A stretch of DNA of 64,000 nt, taken from positions 4,249,001-4,313,000 of the forward strand of contig NC_037641.1 in NCBI RefSeq assembly GCF_003254395.2, given 5' to 3'. How positions within the stretch are numbered: the stretch's first letter is position 1; the number at the start of each line of letters is the position of its first letter. The DNA comes from Apis mellifera (taxonomy: Eukaryota; Arthropoda; Insecta; Hymenoptera; Apidae). The position numbers and the translations under genes were made by a program. Positions 1-11,025 of this stretch are shown piece by piece. The notes under the pieces were generated by a model. That model worked only from the letters and a program-made list of their open reading frames with translations. It did no database searches and was not told the origin of the DNA.

Positions 1-1122
1 CGAAAAGCGCCTATCTGTATCTTTCATTCACTATGAAAACTCGTTCGTCTCTCTATCGAAATGAATTTGCAGGGAGGACTGTAACGAGTTGGAAGACGAG
101 TATCATCGAGCTTCCGAGAGATTTGAAAGATTGCGATAAACATTCCTGGATTGCAATATCGACAAGCATCGTGTCGAGGCACTGATTAAAGTATCGAAAG
201 GAGGAACGAACGGAATTCAACACTGATGCATTCCATCCGCCTCTCCACTATTTTCTCTCTTGAAATCGACGGTGGAGAAATACACGATCATACCTCCAAG
301 TCATAACTTTGTCAACAGGAATTCCCGATAATTCTCTCTAATTCCATTTAAATTGTAAATTAAACTCGAATAACGAGAGAATCTCGAGAAAATCCATCTT
401 CGAGCAACTTTATTTCGAAATCGAAAACTTATAACGAAATCAACATTATTATATAACGTAGTACGCACAATTGTGCCGATTATTCGTGTTATAACGTCCG
501 ATAATAATTATTCGTTCATAATTCATCCCGAATTAATTAAATTGAATAATCAAACCTTTTGATATCCTTCGATGATGGAGATAATTAATGGAAGTTTGTC
601 GTACAATTTATGCAGTTTGTATCCTCTTTGCGAAAATTGTAAACCGCGAAAGAATATTAATATCTCGTTAAATATTATTCTAATTTTTTTAAGAAGAAGA
701 ATTTATCCAATTCAAGATCCAAATGTTGCATTCATTCGATCACGAATTTTATCGCCGATACAATATGCAAACGTAATAAAAAAAGAATAATAAGATATTT
801 CATTATCGCAACACACAAATTGTTAAATCTATATGTATGGAATATATACGATTCGTTATTAAAATTTGCGTTATAAAATTGAAACAGACGGAAAAAAAAG
901 GTAATTTTTCGATCATTTATATTTTAATAAGAAACATTAAGGAATTCATCAGAGGATATCCCGCAGATCGGTTTCACGGAAACGAGTTTGCGAAAATGTG
1001 ACGTGGACTTGAAAAATCACTTCCGCCACGATCAGAAGCACCATTCATGCGAGGACGTTTCGGCTGCATTCTCTTCCCGATCATTGTTTAACGAACACTC
1101 TATTCTCTCGCCGATGTAACCG
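1..1122. other. Left-edge intergenic stretch
   Basis: AT-rich with many stops in all frames. I see no exon with family similarity or a convincing splice pair. The last 150 bases before the TATA box at 1123 are less AT-rich and contain a CRE-like TGACGT, consistent with an upstream promoter region. Confidence 0.4.
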
Positions 1123-1159
1123 TATAAAAAGAGAGGATATGCAGCCGCTCCATCAAGCA
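1123..1159 (+). promoter_or_regulatory. Candidate TATA-type core promoter
   Basis: TATAAAAA at 1123-1130 is followed 32 bases later by an initiator-like CATCAAGC, with the A at 1155, the normal TATA-to-start distance. It faces right, convergent with the 3' end of the receptor gene. A CRE-like TGACGT lies about 120 bases upstream. The initiator deviates from the insect consensus TCAGT. Confidence 0.4.
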
Positions 1160-1430
1160 TCTTCAAATTTTTGGAATCGAATTTTACGAGTTACTTAACG
1201 CTACGATCGTGTCGATATTTATATATTCATATTGAATATTCCTTCTCATGAGAGAAGCGAAATAAAAAAAGAAAGGAGAAGAAAACTTTCGTACGAAGAA
1301 ATATAATTTACGCAAATATACCATTCAATTTTTATCCAAAACATTATTGAGAAGATAAAATGAGACACTGTGTCATACATTCAATATAAAACAACAGTTA
1401 TCTTTGAAAATAACTTGAAGAAGATGACAC
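1155..1430 (+). other. Candidate first exon of a small plus-strand gene
   Basis: From the predicted start at 1155, this exon would run to a strong GTAAGT donor at 1431. It contains two short upstream ORFs (ATG near 1248 and 1360) and then ATGACAC at 1424-1430, just before the donor. It could be an untranslated leader or could carry the start codon of the short ORF completed in exon 2. I see no homology to a known gene. Confidence 0.3.
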
Positions 1431-1511
1431 GTAAGTTTGATTCCACTTCAAAAATATTTTTCCATCTTTCTCAAAACTAAGATAGCCTCGTTTTTCGAAT
1501 TCCCCTCGCAG

Positions 1512-1678
1512 TTGTTCGTTTACTCAGCTTCCACTTTAGCTTCGATAAACTTTCGAGCATGCACGGTGGAACGATCGATCCAAGACGAGGCAATGAACGG
1601 TGTGTGGCCGAGGCGTTCGTCGAAACGACGACAACTTTTGAAGTGACGTCCATGAATCGTGTTACAATCGTTCAATAA
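1512..1678 (+). CDS. Candidate second exon: small ORF of unknown function
   Basis: The 81-nt intron 1431-1511 (GTAAGT ... pyrimidine-rich CCCCTCGCAG, with CTAAG as a possible branch site) has the size and form of a compact insect intron. Splicing joins ATG ACA C to this exon in frame and gives 57 residues: MTLVRLLSFHFSFDKLSSMH, GGTIDPRRGNERCVAEAFVE, TTTTFEVTSMNRVTIVQ. AATAAA at 1674-1679 overlaps the stop codon. The start codon is at 1424. There is no recognised domain. Unspliced frames also give a short ORF here, so the call rests on the splice and poly(A) signals. Confidence 0.28.
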
Positions 1679-1777
1679 AAGTACGAGGCATGCAATCAAG
1701 TATTATGCACGTATACGTATATAAAACGCGTGTGTCGAACTGATTATCGTTGAATGTAAGCGTGCGTGATTTATTGC

Positions 1778-1778
<1 letters not shown>

Positions 1779-1810
<32 letters not shown>

Positions 1811-1873
1811 AATCTGTACCAATTGTAATTAAACAACGTTTGTATGCTCTCTCTCTCTCTCTCTCTCTCTCTC
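1779..1873. repeat. Facing (GA)n and (CT)n microsatellites
   Basis: (GA)n runs over about 1779-1811 and (CT)n over about 1847-1873, with about 35 bases between. The two tracts are reverse complements, so any transcript through here can form a stem of more than 20 bp. Confidence 0.9.
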
Positions 1874-2307
1874 CTTCCTTCTCCCTTTTTACTAATAATA
1901 TACACTTGAGCTGTAAAATGCAAAACACATAGTTAATTATACGTAAAAAGAAAGAAAGAGAGAAAGGGAGAGAAATACGAATAAATAAATATTTTAAAGT
2001 CCTATCTAATTAATAGTATTTTTTAATATATCAGAGACAGTTAGATAGAGAGACAAATGAAAACGAAAAGGTATTTCGATACTTCCCTTTTCTATCTATC
2101 GTCGTATTTTTCTCTCGCGTTTCGAGGCTCAATGAAAAAAAAAAAAGAATGCAAAGATCACTAGGCTAGCAGGGCTCAATGGAGGCCGTGCCTCGATCAC
2201 GGTAATCGAATCATTCGAATAGTATAAAAATTGTCCGATCGAATTGATAGTTCGTTCGTTAATAACGATTCGTGTCCTCGTTACACGTTATTCTCTTCAG
2301 GATTGAA
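1874..2307. other. Spacer between the small plus-strand locus and the receptor 3' end
   Basis: AT- and purine-rich sequence with no supported exon. It would be 3' untranslated region or intergenic DNA if the 2308-2406 exon is real. Confidence 0.4.
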
Positions 2308-2406
2308 TTACCGTGAAACTGGCACAACTCCGCGTTCGAACGATGGCTCCTCATCGAGAACCTCTTGTAAAATCGACAAATTTACAATGGACTGGAACGA
2401 CACTGC
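2308..2406 (-). CDS. KaiR1D: Candidate last exon: distal cytoplasmic tail with stop
   Basis: Following the strong donor at 2765, the first plausible minus-strand continuation is a 99-nt exon after an ACACAG acceptor. In phase 0 it reads AVSFQSIVNLSILQEVLDEE, then PSFERGVVPVSR, then TAA. A second in-frame acceptor (TTCCAG) lies four codons inside. The frame is open and its phase fits, but I do not recognise the sequence as a conserved receptor tail. It is a prediction from splice signals only. A possible poly(A) signal (AATAAA on the minus strand) lies near 1769-1774. Confidence 0.3.
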   Translation of the reverse strand, partial: AVSFQSIVNLSILQEVLDEEPSFERGVVPVSR

Positions 2407-2603
2407 CTGTGTCCGTAATCGTATGATACGTATACAGAGTGTTCAAAAAAAAACCATTCATTTTAAACATTTTTGAGACAGTAAATGGAAGAAATCAATA
2501 GTAAATCGTTCGTGACGTGTAGAAAAATAACTGAATATCTCAAGAGACATAGAATTTTCCACATATATTTACTATATTTATTTTTTCAGCACGATGCACC
2601 GCC

Positions 2604-2765
2604 CTAAATGAATAGTTTTTTTCGACCATCCTGGACACGCCATTCGAAACAACAAAGAAAATAGAAAATAGGAATGGAGGAAGGGGAGGGGGAATGGAGA
2701 AGAAAATGGAGAAGAATCCGAAGAGAGGCCATCGTCGAGAGCCCGTCGTGAGGGACAGGACTTAC
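2604..2765 (-). other. Read-through alternative 3' end of the receptor message
   Basis: If the exon 14 donor is skipped, the frame continues from VSPVPHDGLSTMASLRI to a Phe/Ser-rich end (GRKKLFI) and a TAG at 2604-2606. AATAAA on the minus strand at 2577-2582 could terminate the transcript just after. The residues look like translated intron: low complexity and pyrimidine-rich. I treat this as an alternative to the spliced end, not as the main product. Confidence 0.3.
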
Positions 2766-2975
2766 ACCATTTAACCGTGGTATCTCGATGCTCGGTATGT
2801 AGGTGGTCTCTTCGTGGCCGGTGGAACAATATCGCGTTCTCCTCCTCGTGGCACGCGGGCTGCAACGGTCGCACGGCACCGCGGCGTCGGAATTGCGCGC
2901 CTTCGCGGCTGGTCTTTGCCGCGAGCCGCACCGCATGGCGAACCGCAATTCCGAGGCCATCTCGGCGCACAGGGA
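2766..2975 (-). CDS. KaiR1D: Receptor exon 14: cytoplasmic tail, proximal part
   Basis: This exon has 70 codons, phase 0 at the start. It encodes SLCAEMASELRFAMRCGSRQ, a basic, low-complexity stretch with CDRCSPRATRRRTRYC, and ends EETTYIPSIEIPRLNG. SLCAEMASELRFAM matches SFCSAMVEELRMSL after M4 in vertebrate kainate receptors. I end it at GGT/GTAAGT, a perfect donor at 2765. If that donor is not used, the frame runs on to a TAG at 2604-2606, followed within 30 bases by AATAAA (2577-2582, minus strand), which would give a shorter message. The acceptor is unusual: CA repeats and poly(A) lie where a pyrimidine tract is expected. Confidence 0.85.
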
Positions 2976-4272
2976 CTGCCATCCACGATTTTGTGTGTGT
3001 GTTTGTGTGTGTTTTTTTTTTTTTTTTTTGGTTTTTGGTTCGTTTCGTTCGATCGCCGCCGATGCGTGGACGGGGACCGGCAGAGCAGGCACAACAATAC
3101 CAACAAATGATACAGAAAAACGATCGCACCACAAGCTCGATACCATGCAATTCCTCTCGCGTGCCAGGCCGTTTCCTCGTGGTGAATGCTGGACGGCATG
3201 AATTGTGGTTATGGGTGGTCTCTAATTTCTATTTACAGGACGGATTAATGGTAATGGGGTTGGGGGTGAAATTATTCCATTGGGAAGGAGATACTCTAGG
3301 GAAATATGTGTGTGTGCGTGTTTATGTATGCGTGTGAATGATGATTAATTGGAAATGTATCTTTAAATGCAGGGTGGATCATGGAAATGAATTGAAACGA
3401 ATTTAATTTTGAAGTGAAGCAAAGGATTTTGGTTTATCTTAAGGGGTGATGATAATTCTTGATCTACATTAAGAAATAATAGAAGGGGAGATGATAATAT
3501 GAAATCTGGTGTTTGGAACCAGTTACAAAGAATAAAAGAATATTTCTGATTTATAATTAATAATAGATAATAATTCACCAAGTGAGAATTAAACGTTTTT
3601 TAAATTAAAACTTTCATATTATCATATCTCACGTATGATTTTATAAAATATAAAATTATTAAATATATACAAAATGCCCCTAAAGTCTCCAAAAGTCTTT
3701 TCTACCACGTGACGCAAAAATTCATTACACATTAGACACACGCTCTCGCGTATCACGATCGTTCACCAACAATTCGCTTGAGATATATGATATGATTTCC
3801 AAAATTGCAATGTATGACGCCTGGTATGCTTCATCTGTTTACAAATGCATTGGACAGATTGATATGAATGCTGTTTGTCGATATTTAACCTAATATCAAT
3901 ATCGCGTTAAATCAAACAAGTAGAACGAGAACGCGTGTGGTCAGACCAGCCGGCTATACCGCGTTCGTGTTCAAAATAAATGAAACTTTTCCAATTTTCT
4001 TTTCTCAACAGATGATCAATTCCATCAAAAATTTACAAGATCAAACAATCGATAATCGTTACAATATCCGTTGTTTTTTCGAGCAAATATTTCAATACAT
4101 ATAATACTAGTATATACTAGATATACTATGCACGAATAGCCGACAAGAGACGATCGAGAGAAAGCAGCAAAGTGAGACGGCCTTGCACCGAAGAGGAGGA
4201 TACATTCATGCAACACATACACGCGAAGCACGGAATCGCGAGCGCAATTATCTCGATGCTTCGCTCGCTTAC
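2976..4272 (-). other. Receptor intron 13
   Basis: 1.3-kb intron between M4 and tail exons. Apart from the TG/T tract and pyrimidine-rich low complexity, I see nothing else in it. Confidence 0.8.
2992..3029. repeat. (TG)n followed by T18
   Basis: TG repeats at about 2992-3011 and an 18-base T run at 3012-3029. In the gene's sense these are poly(A) then CA repeats, directly upstream of the exon 14 acceptor at 2976-2977. Confidence 0.95.
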
Positions 4273-4373
4273 CCTGTCCGATTGGGCGTTCTTCTTCGAG
4301 TTCCAGCAGAATTCGAGGACTGCGACGAGGATGGCCAGAGCCAGGCCGCAAACCAGCACGACAAAGACACCGC
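4273..4373 (-). CDS. KaiR1D: Receptor exon 13: M4 transmembrane helix
   Basis: This 101-nt exon begins with two bases of a Gly codon after a GTTCCAG acceptor and ends in phase 0 at AGG/GTAAGC. It encodes GVFVVLVCGLALAILVAVLE, then FCWNSKKNAQSDR. The first 20 residues are the M4 helix that packs against a neighbouring subunit. FCWNSKKNAQ matches FLYKSKKNAQ of GluK2. If the donor is ignored, the frame reads through about 45 further codons to a stop at 4126-4128, a possible alternative tail. Confidence 0.95.
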
Positions 4374-7300
4374 CTGGAACGGGAAAAACCGGAAGCTCAT
4401 TATTTTACCGCCGCCGGCTGTCTCTGCTCCTTCCCCCTTCCTCCTCCCGCGCATGCTTCACGGTTAATGTACCTGTCATTGAATTTCACCCAGGATCCGT
4501 ACGCCCATCTATCACCCTCTAACACCTCATTCACACCCCTCCACGCCTGTCTATTTATCTATTTATCTATCCATCTGTCTAGCTTCCCGTCTATACCACG
4601 TCATTTACTTATACTCGTCTCACCCCTCTTCTTTGTCTCCTCCAGCTATACTCCTTGGAAATTTGAAAAGAAGAGGAGGAAAAGAGGAAGATTGGAAGGG
4701 AAGGATTGTGTATTTATACGATCGATAATTATAATCGAATGGAAAGGAAAAAAAGAGATGGAAAAATACGAGTAACCAGTGGAATGATTAATCGGTTACG
4801 CTGCAAAGGATATATATTGTTTCTTCTTGTGTTATTACTTTGCTTCGCTCATTACATCTTTCATCTCGCGAGTCTGGAAGATAAGAATACCTCCGTTGAA
4901 ATTTATTCTTCGTGCCGATCATTTCGCACAGTTTGCTCGGCTGCACATCGTCCCGATATTGGATCCTCGGCAAGTTTCCTCGCCAAAAACTTTCTATCCT
5001 CGACAAATTACAAAGTCCTTCTATCCACGTTCGTGAAAAACATTCTTTCGCGAATTTTCACGCGTTCGTCGTGGAAACGATCGTCGAATATAATATCTCT
5101 TTATACACGAGGAGTAAATCCATCCGAGGGTCTCTTCGATTCGATAAAATCGCTCGTTATCGCATTAGCCAGTTTTATGAAAAGTTTTCGCTTCCCTCCT
5201 AGTTTGTAGGAATCTTTCTTTCTTTTCTTTTCTTTTTTTTTCCTTTTCTTGCAATGGGGAAACTGGAGATCCAACGTCTGCTACGTATGCTTTAAAACTT
5301 TTCGTATCGTAGGCGAGCTACGTCTGTTTGTTTCCGAATCGACTCTGTGAAACTTTTTGTTTAATCGTTTGCTCCGAGTATCGCGATCTTTGTTTACTCG
5401 AATGTTGCTTCGCTTCGCGGTTCCAAGTTGCACGAAACGATTTTCCATTAAAATTCCTTTCCTTTTCGCCACGTACTTGGCGGATTAATGCAAATTCTGG
5501 GGCGGATCTTGTTGCGTACTTGTTAATGAAAAAAACCATGAAAGCATTTTAAGTTCACAAGATTTTTAAAATTTGGAAATATGCAAATTAACAATAAATA
5601 ACAAATAACTACTATTCCGTGTATATTTTTTGATATAAAATTAATGTAGACGTTAATGCAGTAGTTAGAAGAAGAATGGAACATATTGTTTATTTACCCA
5701 ACAATATTTTTAATTCCTCCATTTTCCCAACAGGTTTTCCACTCACTTTTGTACACAAATTTTCTCCATTTTTCCACGAGAGATAAGAAATTCACCGTAT
5801 CCTCGAGGAAATGGTCACAAATTCAAGCATTCAAATCCAGTAAAGGCCATACGTCACGCGGAATAAACGCCGCTTTAACGTAATCTCGTCGATGTTTATG
5901 ATGTAACTTCATCTCTATGCTAAACAAGAAGCGGTGCCTTCCGTCATCGGAATCAATATACGGGCCCGCATTTGCATAACTGCGCCGACACTGTGATTTA
6001 AACGACATTTCGCCGGAAGGAGAGAAGTTTCTCGCATGCCTCGCCATTTTCATACCAGGCCACCCCCCTGTCATCGCGACTAATTTCGCAGTGAAACGGC
6101 CAAACAATGCCAACGTCTTAGCATCCGGCCATTGCGCGTTTACGATTCGCGCGTTCCGCGTTGGCAACTTTTGCCTTCGTCGAAAAGTCGTCGAGTTTCC
6201 GGCGTGGACCGAAAACTTCCCCCGAAGAATTGCGATTTTATAATGGAACGATCGAGAGGAAAATTGTTTACTCGACGAATTGCATTCGGCGTGATTGCTT
6301 CGAATAATTTTCCAGATTAATCATTCGAACGAAGAATGGTGTAACTCCTGTTTCCGTTGCGATTATAATAACGAGAAGGAATTAAATTTGGAACTTTTCC
6401 TACTTGAAAAGTAGGAATTGTTTTGTTAAGAAAATTTAAGCGTCTTCTATCGTACGTAGGTGTTAGCGTGTTTCTTCGTTTATTTCTTCGTGACGAAAAA
6501 AATCATGTTTGTATTCATGTTCATGAATAATTGATATAATCAGAATTTCTGATTTTAATCTTGTCAATATATACATTGTATATGCATAAGGTATAAATTT
6601 TTTATTTTTAAATGCAAAGCCGAATGTTTGTCTTTTTCTCGCTTGTGTTCTTTTATCATGCAAATAATCGACAGATTTAATGGAAAGCGAATTCATCTGC
6701 AATTTTTCGAGCTTCGCGAGAATTATTCCTCCTTCGTTCCTCGTTTTCGAGAGTACATTTGCACTATTGGCGAAGTTGGTACTTGCTTAAGTTATAGGCA
6801 AGTCGACGTCAAAAAGTAAAAGAGGGAAAAAAAAAAGAGGGAGAGAAAAGAAACACTATTCTCAGCCAAAAAGGAAAAAAAGTAAAAAGGGAAAACTTGT
6901 TGTGACTTCCATAAAAACGGAAGGGGATATCCAAGAAAAATTCTTCACGAACTTCTAGCAAGATTTCTTTGAGCTTGAAAGCATTTCAAGTCTTTTGTTA
7001 TTTTTTTTTTTATTTATATTTATATCGCGTCAAGCAATTCAAATGTAACGAATTAAATTTATCATAAAAATGTTTCTTTTTTTTTTCTTTCTGTGTGTAT
7101 AATTCTTGTAAATATTTTTCTTTATGAATATATACTATTCACAAGATTATTTAAGCAAATTGACTTGCATGTTGCAATATAATGAAACGCATATTTAAAG
7201 TAACGAATGTACGTCATTTTTTGTTGTTGAGAGCTTTTAAAGCAGTGCAGTATAATTATAATGTCTGGAATAATGTAAGTTGAAAATTTTTCCGTATAAA

Positions 7301-8470
7301 TTCTTTTTTCATTGTCATGGTTTCAAAATTAAATTGCTCGCAACTTCAAAATAAATAATGCACGTTCAAAATTCGTCTATATATATTTTTTTTTTTTTTC
7401 ATCACCTTGATGATCAGAATCGACTATTTAAAATTATTCTACTTTGTCTCGTTCTTTCACTTTCGATCGATGTTATCTCTTCAATTTTAGTCGTACAGTT
7501 TCGATAAATTGTCTATTATGTAACATTATAACCGTTATTGAAAACCATCCGTGGTTCATTATGTAACCTGACATGTTCGTGGCAAAGCCTCCAAATTAAG
7601 TTAGTTACACAGTGGGCGGGATGCGGGAACGATCAGAACGAACCTAATGATTTCGACGCCATTGTTCCACTTGCATACGTTCCACCGACCTCGTTTACAT
7701 CCCGTAAATTACGGGTTGTAATTATAATGACGATTTGGATCAACGATACTCAATCATTCAAAATTTCGAAAATTCACACTCGCTTCTTCCGCGAATCGAT
7801 TTCGATATATGCGAATATCACGGGGAAATTATCACCTTTATTTTTCAGCTAGAGAAATCAAATATATAATTCAATATACCGATGTTATTATCAGTAATTA
7901 TATTTTTGTTTCGACATTCATCACTTGACGCTGCGTGGATTATCAATTTATTCCCGCGAAATTTATTTGGGTCATTTCAAAATAGATTATCCTTTCTGTG
8001 TATTTATTTATTGAACGAAATTAATTATTTATCGCGAAGATTTCCGTGCATTGTACATTTAAATTTTAAATTGAGCTTATTAATAACGATGAACATTAAT
8101 TTATGAATTTGTTTTCCTTTTATTTTGATATCGTAGTTATAAATTTTTCAATATTTGTTTGATATCTCTAATGATTTCTTCTTCTAAATTTAAAGAAAAA
8201 GAATAAATAATAAATTACAATCGAATCGAATTTGTGTAGTGGAATAAAATTATATAATGAATCGTGTTAGAATAATATTAAATTTATGTTAAGAGAGAGA
8301 AAAGAGATCACAAATTTTTTCCATCATCAAGTAAAAATTTCAATTCTTCACCCAATCTTTGTCTATCCTGGATAAGATTCCCATCATGTTTCAATCTAGT
8401 AATAAATTTACACTAGCTACGGACAATATTATCCTTCTCATCGACCATAAAAGAAAAATTGAGAGCTCAC
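4374..8470 (-). other. Receptor intron 12
   Basis: 4.1-kb intron. A less AT-rich patch at about 5850-6250 carries a 114-codon minus ORF with no splice signals or family similarity; I read it as chance or as a regulatory island. No other feature is supported. Confidence 0.75.
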
Positions 8471-8635
8471 CGATATTTTCGACTCCCAACGCGTTCGCCT
8501 TGCTCTCCTTGCTCTTCTCGTCCCTGTTGCACACGTCCCCGGTGTTCTTCCACCACTTATCGTACAGAATCTGTATCACACCCTTCTCCTGTAGCTCCAA
8601 AATCGCCAGAGATATTTTATCCCTCCAGGGCGAGC
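8471..8635 (-). CDS. KaiR1D: Receptor exon 12: end of S2 and pre-M4 linker
   Basis: This 165-nt exon is split-phase at both ends (two bases at the start, one at the end), with a TATGCAG acceptor and a GTGAGC donor. It encodes GSPWRDKISLAILELQEKGV, IQILYDKWWKNTGDVCNRDE, then KSKESKANALGVENIG. KWW-CP/VC and ALGVENIGG are the conserved end of S2 before M4. The Cys of GDVCNRD forms the S2 disulfide with exon 11. The frame is fixed by the split Gly codons on both sides. Confidence 0.96.
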
Positions 8636-10799
8636 CTGCATATAAAACGGCTTCGTTAAGTCACGAATTCCTACGATCTCTCTCGTCTTTGAAACGCTTT
8701 ACGTCTTCTGCTGGGCAACGTCTCGAGGAAAGGTGAAATTGCTCGTCCTTTTTACATCCTTGAGGCGTCTTACAAGACCCAGTTATTTGAACATCTCTCT
8801 CTTTTTCCCTCTTTTTGCCTCAGAGGAAAAAGAAATTCTTCTTCTTTTCATTGCAAAGCTCGCGAAAAACTTGGCAATTTTCGGCGCGTGACAGACGTTG
8901 TATATCAAACGCGATATAAAATAATTTTGGATAAGTAATTTTCTTTATCAAAAAGCTTTAGACTAATTAGGTGATTAAAACAACGCTTGGATTATAATAA
9001 ATTAAAATTGATTTTTTTAACATGCATATTTTTCGTTGATACGTAACGTGGCTATTATAAAGAGTTGGAATCAGTCAATTTTCATCAATTATTTTGTTCT
9101 TTGAAATTAAATAATGAACAATGAAATTAATTATATTTAATTTGATATTGTTAAACTCTTCAAACTCTTTTTTAATAGTTTTCTAACCATGTAAAAATGT
9201 TTTTCCTTCTCTTTTTTCACGAGCCAATAAAACAAATGAAAGAAACCACCAATAATTCTTCAAAACATCTAGAATAACTGACGTGTTCCGGTTCTGATTT
9301 TGCGACAGGCCGTCACACGAGCATCAAAAAAAAAAAAGAAAAAATGAATGTTACATTCGTTACGTCCATTTTTTTAACGTTCGTGAAACATAGAAGGGGT
9401 TACGTAACATCCATCCGCTTCTGTCTTACAATAACGCTATGACGAATATCGAAAAGATAGACACAATGCTGCTGGAAAAAAATATTAATATCATTCCTAT
9501 TCTTATAATCTTTTCACATTTTCTGATTTTCGTTGTCCAGTTTGTTTTCCATCTGATTGAAAATTAAATTTCGATCGGCATAATGCTCGTTTTCCACATA
9601 TAAAAAATTAAAATAGAATAATAGAACGATGAATTAAATAGTGAAAAATCAAACAGTTAGCTCAAACTTTTAATATAACAATTCTACACAAAATGATAAT
9701 TAACTAAAACGTTTTCAAATATTATCTATTACGCTACGATGACAATATCTCAACAGAATATTAATCGAGCATTATGGCAATAATTTTTGGCAATGCAATT
9801 TCGATTATTCGAGTTCGTTGTTAGAAACAATCGCGTCATCAGTCATATAGAAGTCGAAACTGGAAGTTGAAACACGTTAGTCCAATTAAGAAAATTGCCT
9901 CCAACCCCCGGCTATAATTCTCTCCAAACTTTCATCTCGTTCTTGCCCGTCAAGAAGAAGCCGAATTACGCGGATTTAAAACTTCTCGCTTCGATGTCGT
10001 CTCGACTCGTTAATTAAGCTTCTACATTGGAGGACCGCGGAAGCGAAGAAGTTCGCTCGAATTCACGAGGAAAAACGACGGATACCGTGTTTCTTTTTTC
10101 TTTTTCCTTTTTCTTCTCCCTCCCCTCCCCGTTCCATAGCTGACTTCCGCGATTTCAACCCCAAATGAGCCACAAATCCGCGAACTTTATGATGTTTGCC
10201 GGCCGTACAGTTTCCGCGTTTTTCTTTCTCAGCTCCACGCTTCTTGGCACTAAATTCTCGCGCGAATTTTCGCGTTTCCAAACTCCTCGCAAGAAATATT
10301 AACAGTGAACAATATTTATGCGTTTATTTCGAGGCTGAAGTTTTCTTGCAAACGCGCTAGAGCTGCCTCGAACTGGCTGTTTTATCGCCAGGGTTGAAAT
10401 AGGTTCGATATATTCTCAATCGATCTGCAAGAAATTTATTCACGGTGCATCGTATCACGTATCGGCAAAGTGGGAAAATTTCGAGATTTTATGTTCGAAT
10501 GAAATAAAATTTGATGCGAATTTGATAAAATGGACGTAAAGACAAAAAACGATAAAATTTCAATTGAAAAAATTGTTTAAGTATAATATGGAGAAGCATC
10601 TTTGATAGAAAAAAATTTCATACGTAATCTTGAGTTGAATAATTATTGTGTGTGAGAAAAGAGCAAGACACTCTAGAGATCTGCAAGTGTCTTTCATTTG
10701 GGAAGAAGATACTCTTAAATGGATTTGTATCTTAACAGAAGAAGGTGACTGGAAAGGATAGAACAATGGGAACAGATACGAATTGTTGTTCGAAATTAC
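8636..10799 (-). other. Receptor intron 11
   Basis: 2.2-kb AT-rich intron with short homopolymer runs. A slightly GC-richer stretch at about 9900-10400 has no supported coding content. Confidence 0.75.
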
Positions 10800-11025
10800 C
10801 TTTCGGAGTGGCAATTCCATAGCCTTTGCTGTCCAACAGGCCCCCGATTTGCGTGAGATTGCAATCTCGTTGTACAGCATAATCGAGCATCGTCGACTCC
10901 ATCAGGAAAGCGTAGTCACCCTCGAGCACCCTCTTCACCCCATCTTCGTAGCTTTTCACGAAAACCGAGGGCGATTTCGATTCCATGAACTCCCACATCT
11001 TCTTGTATATACCGATCTTCGAGTC
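10800..11025 (-). CDS. KaiR1D: Receptor exon 11: ligand-binding domain S2
   Basis: This 226-nt exon starts in phase 0 after GCGTTAG and ends one base into a Gly codon at GTAATT. It encodes DSKIGIYKKMWEFMESKSPS, VFVKSYEDGVKRVLEGDYAF, LMESTMLDYAVQRDCNLTQI and GGLLDSKGYGIATPKG. Glu in FLMEST is the residue that binds the ligand amino group. CNLTQIGGLLDSKGYG is the conserved S2 core, and its Cys pairs with the Cys in exon 12 (GDVC). VFVKSYEDGVKRVLEG and LDYAVQRD are the strings I associate with the KaiR1D branch. Confidence 0.97.

Noticed and set aside
2578..3337. Long overlapping ORFs in five other frames (up to 190 codons)
   Set aside because: They are shadows of the GC-rich exon 14 and the low-complexity TG/T tract; only one minus frame continues the receptor homology.
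5823..6167. 114-codon minus ORF in receptor intron 12
   Set aside because: No splice signals matching the gene phase and no family similarity; the patch is merely GC-richer.
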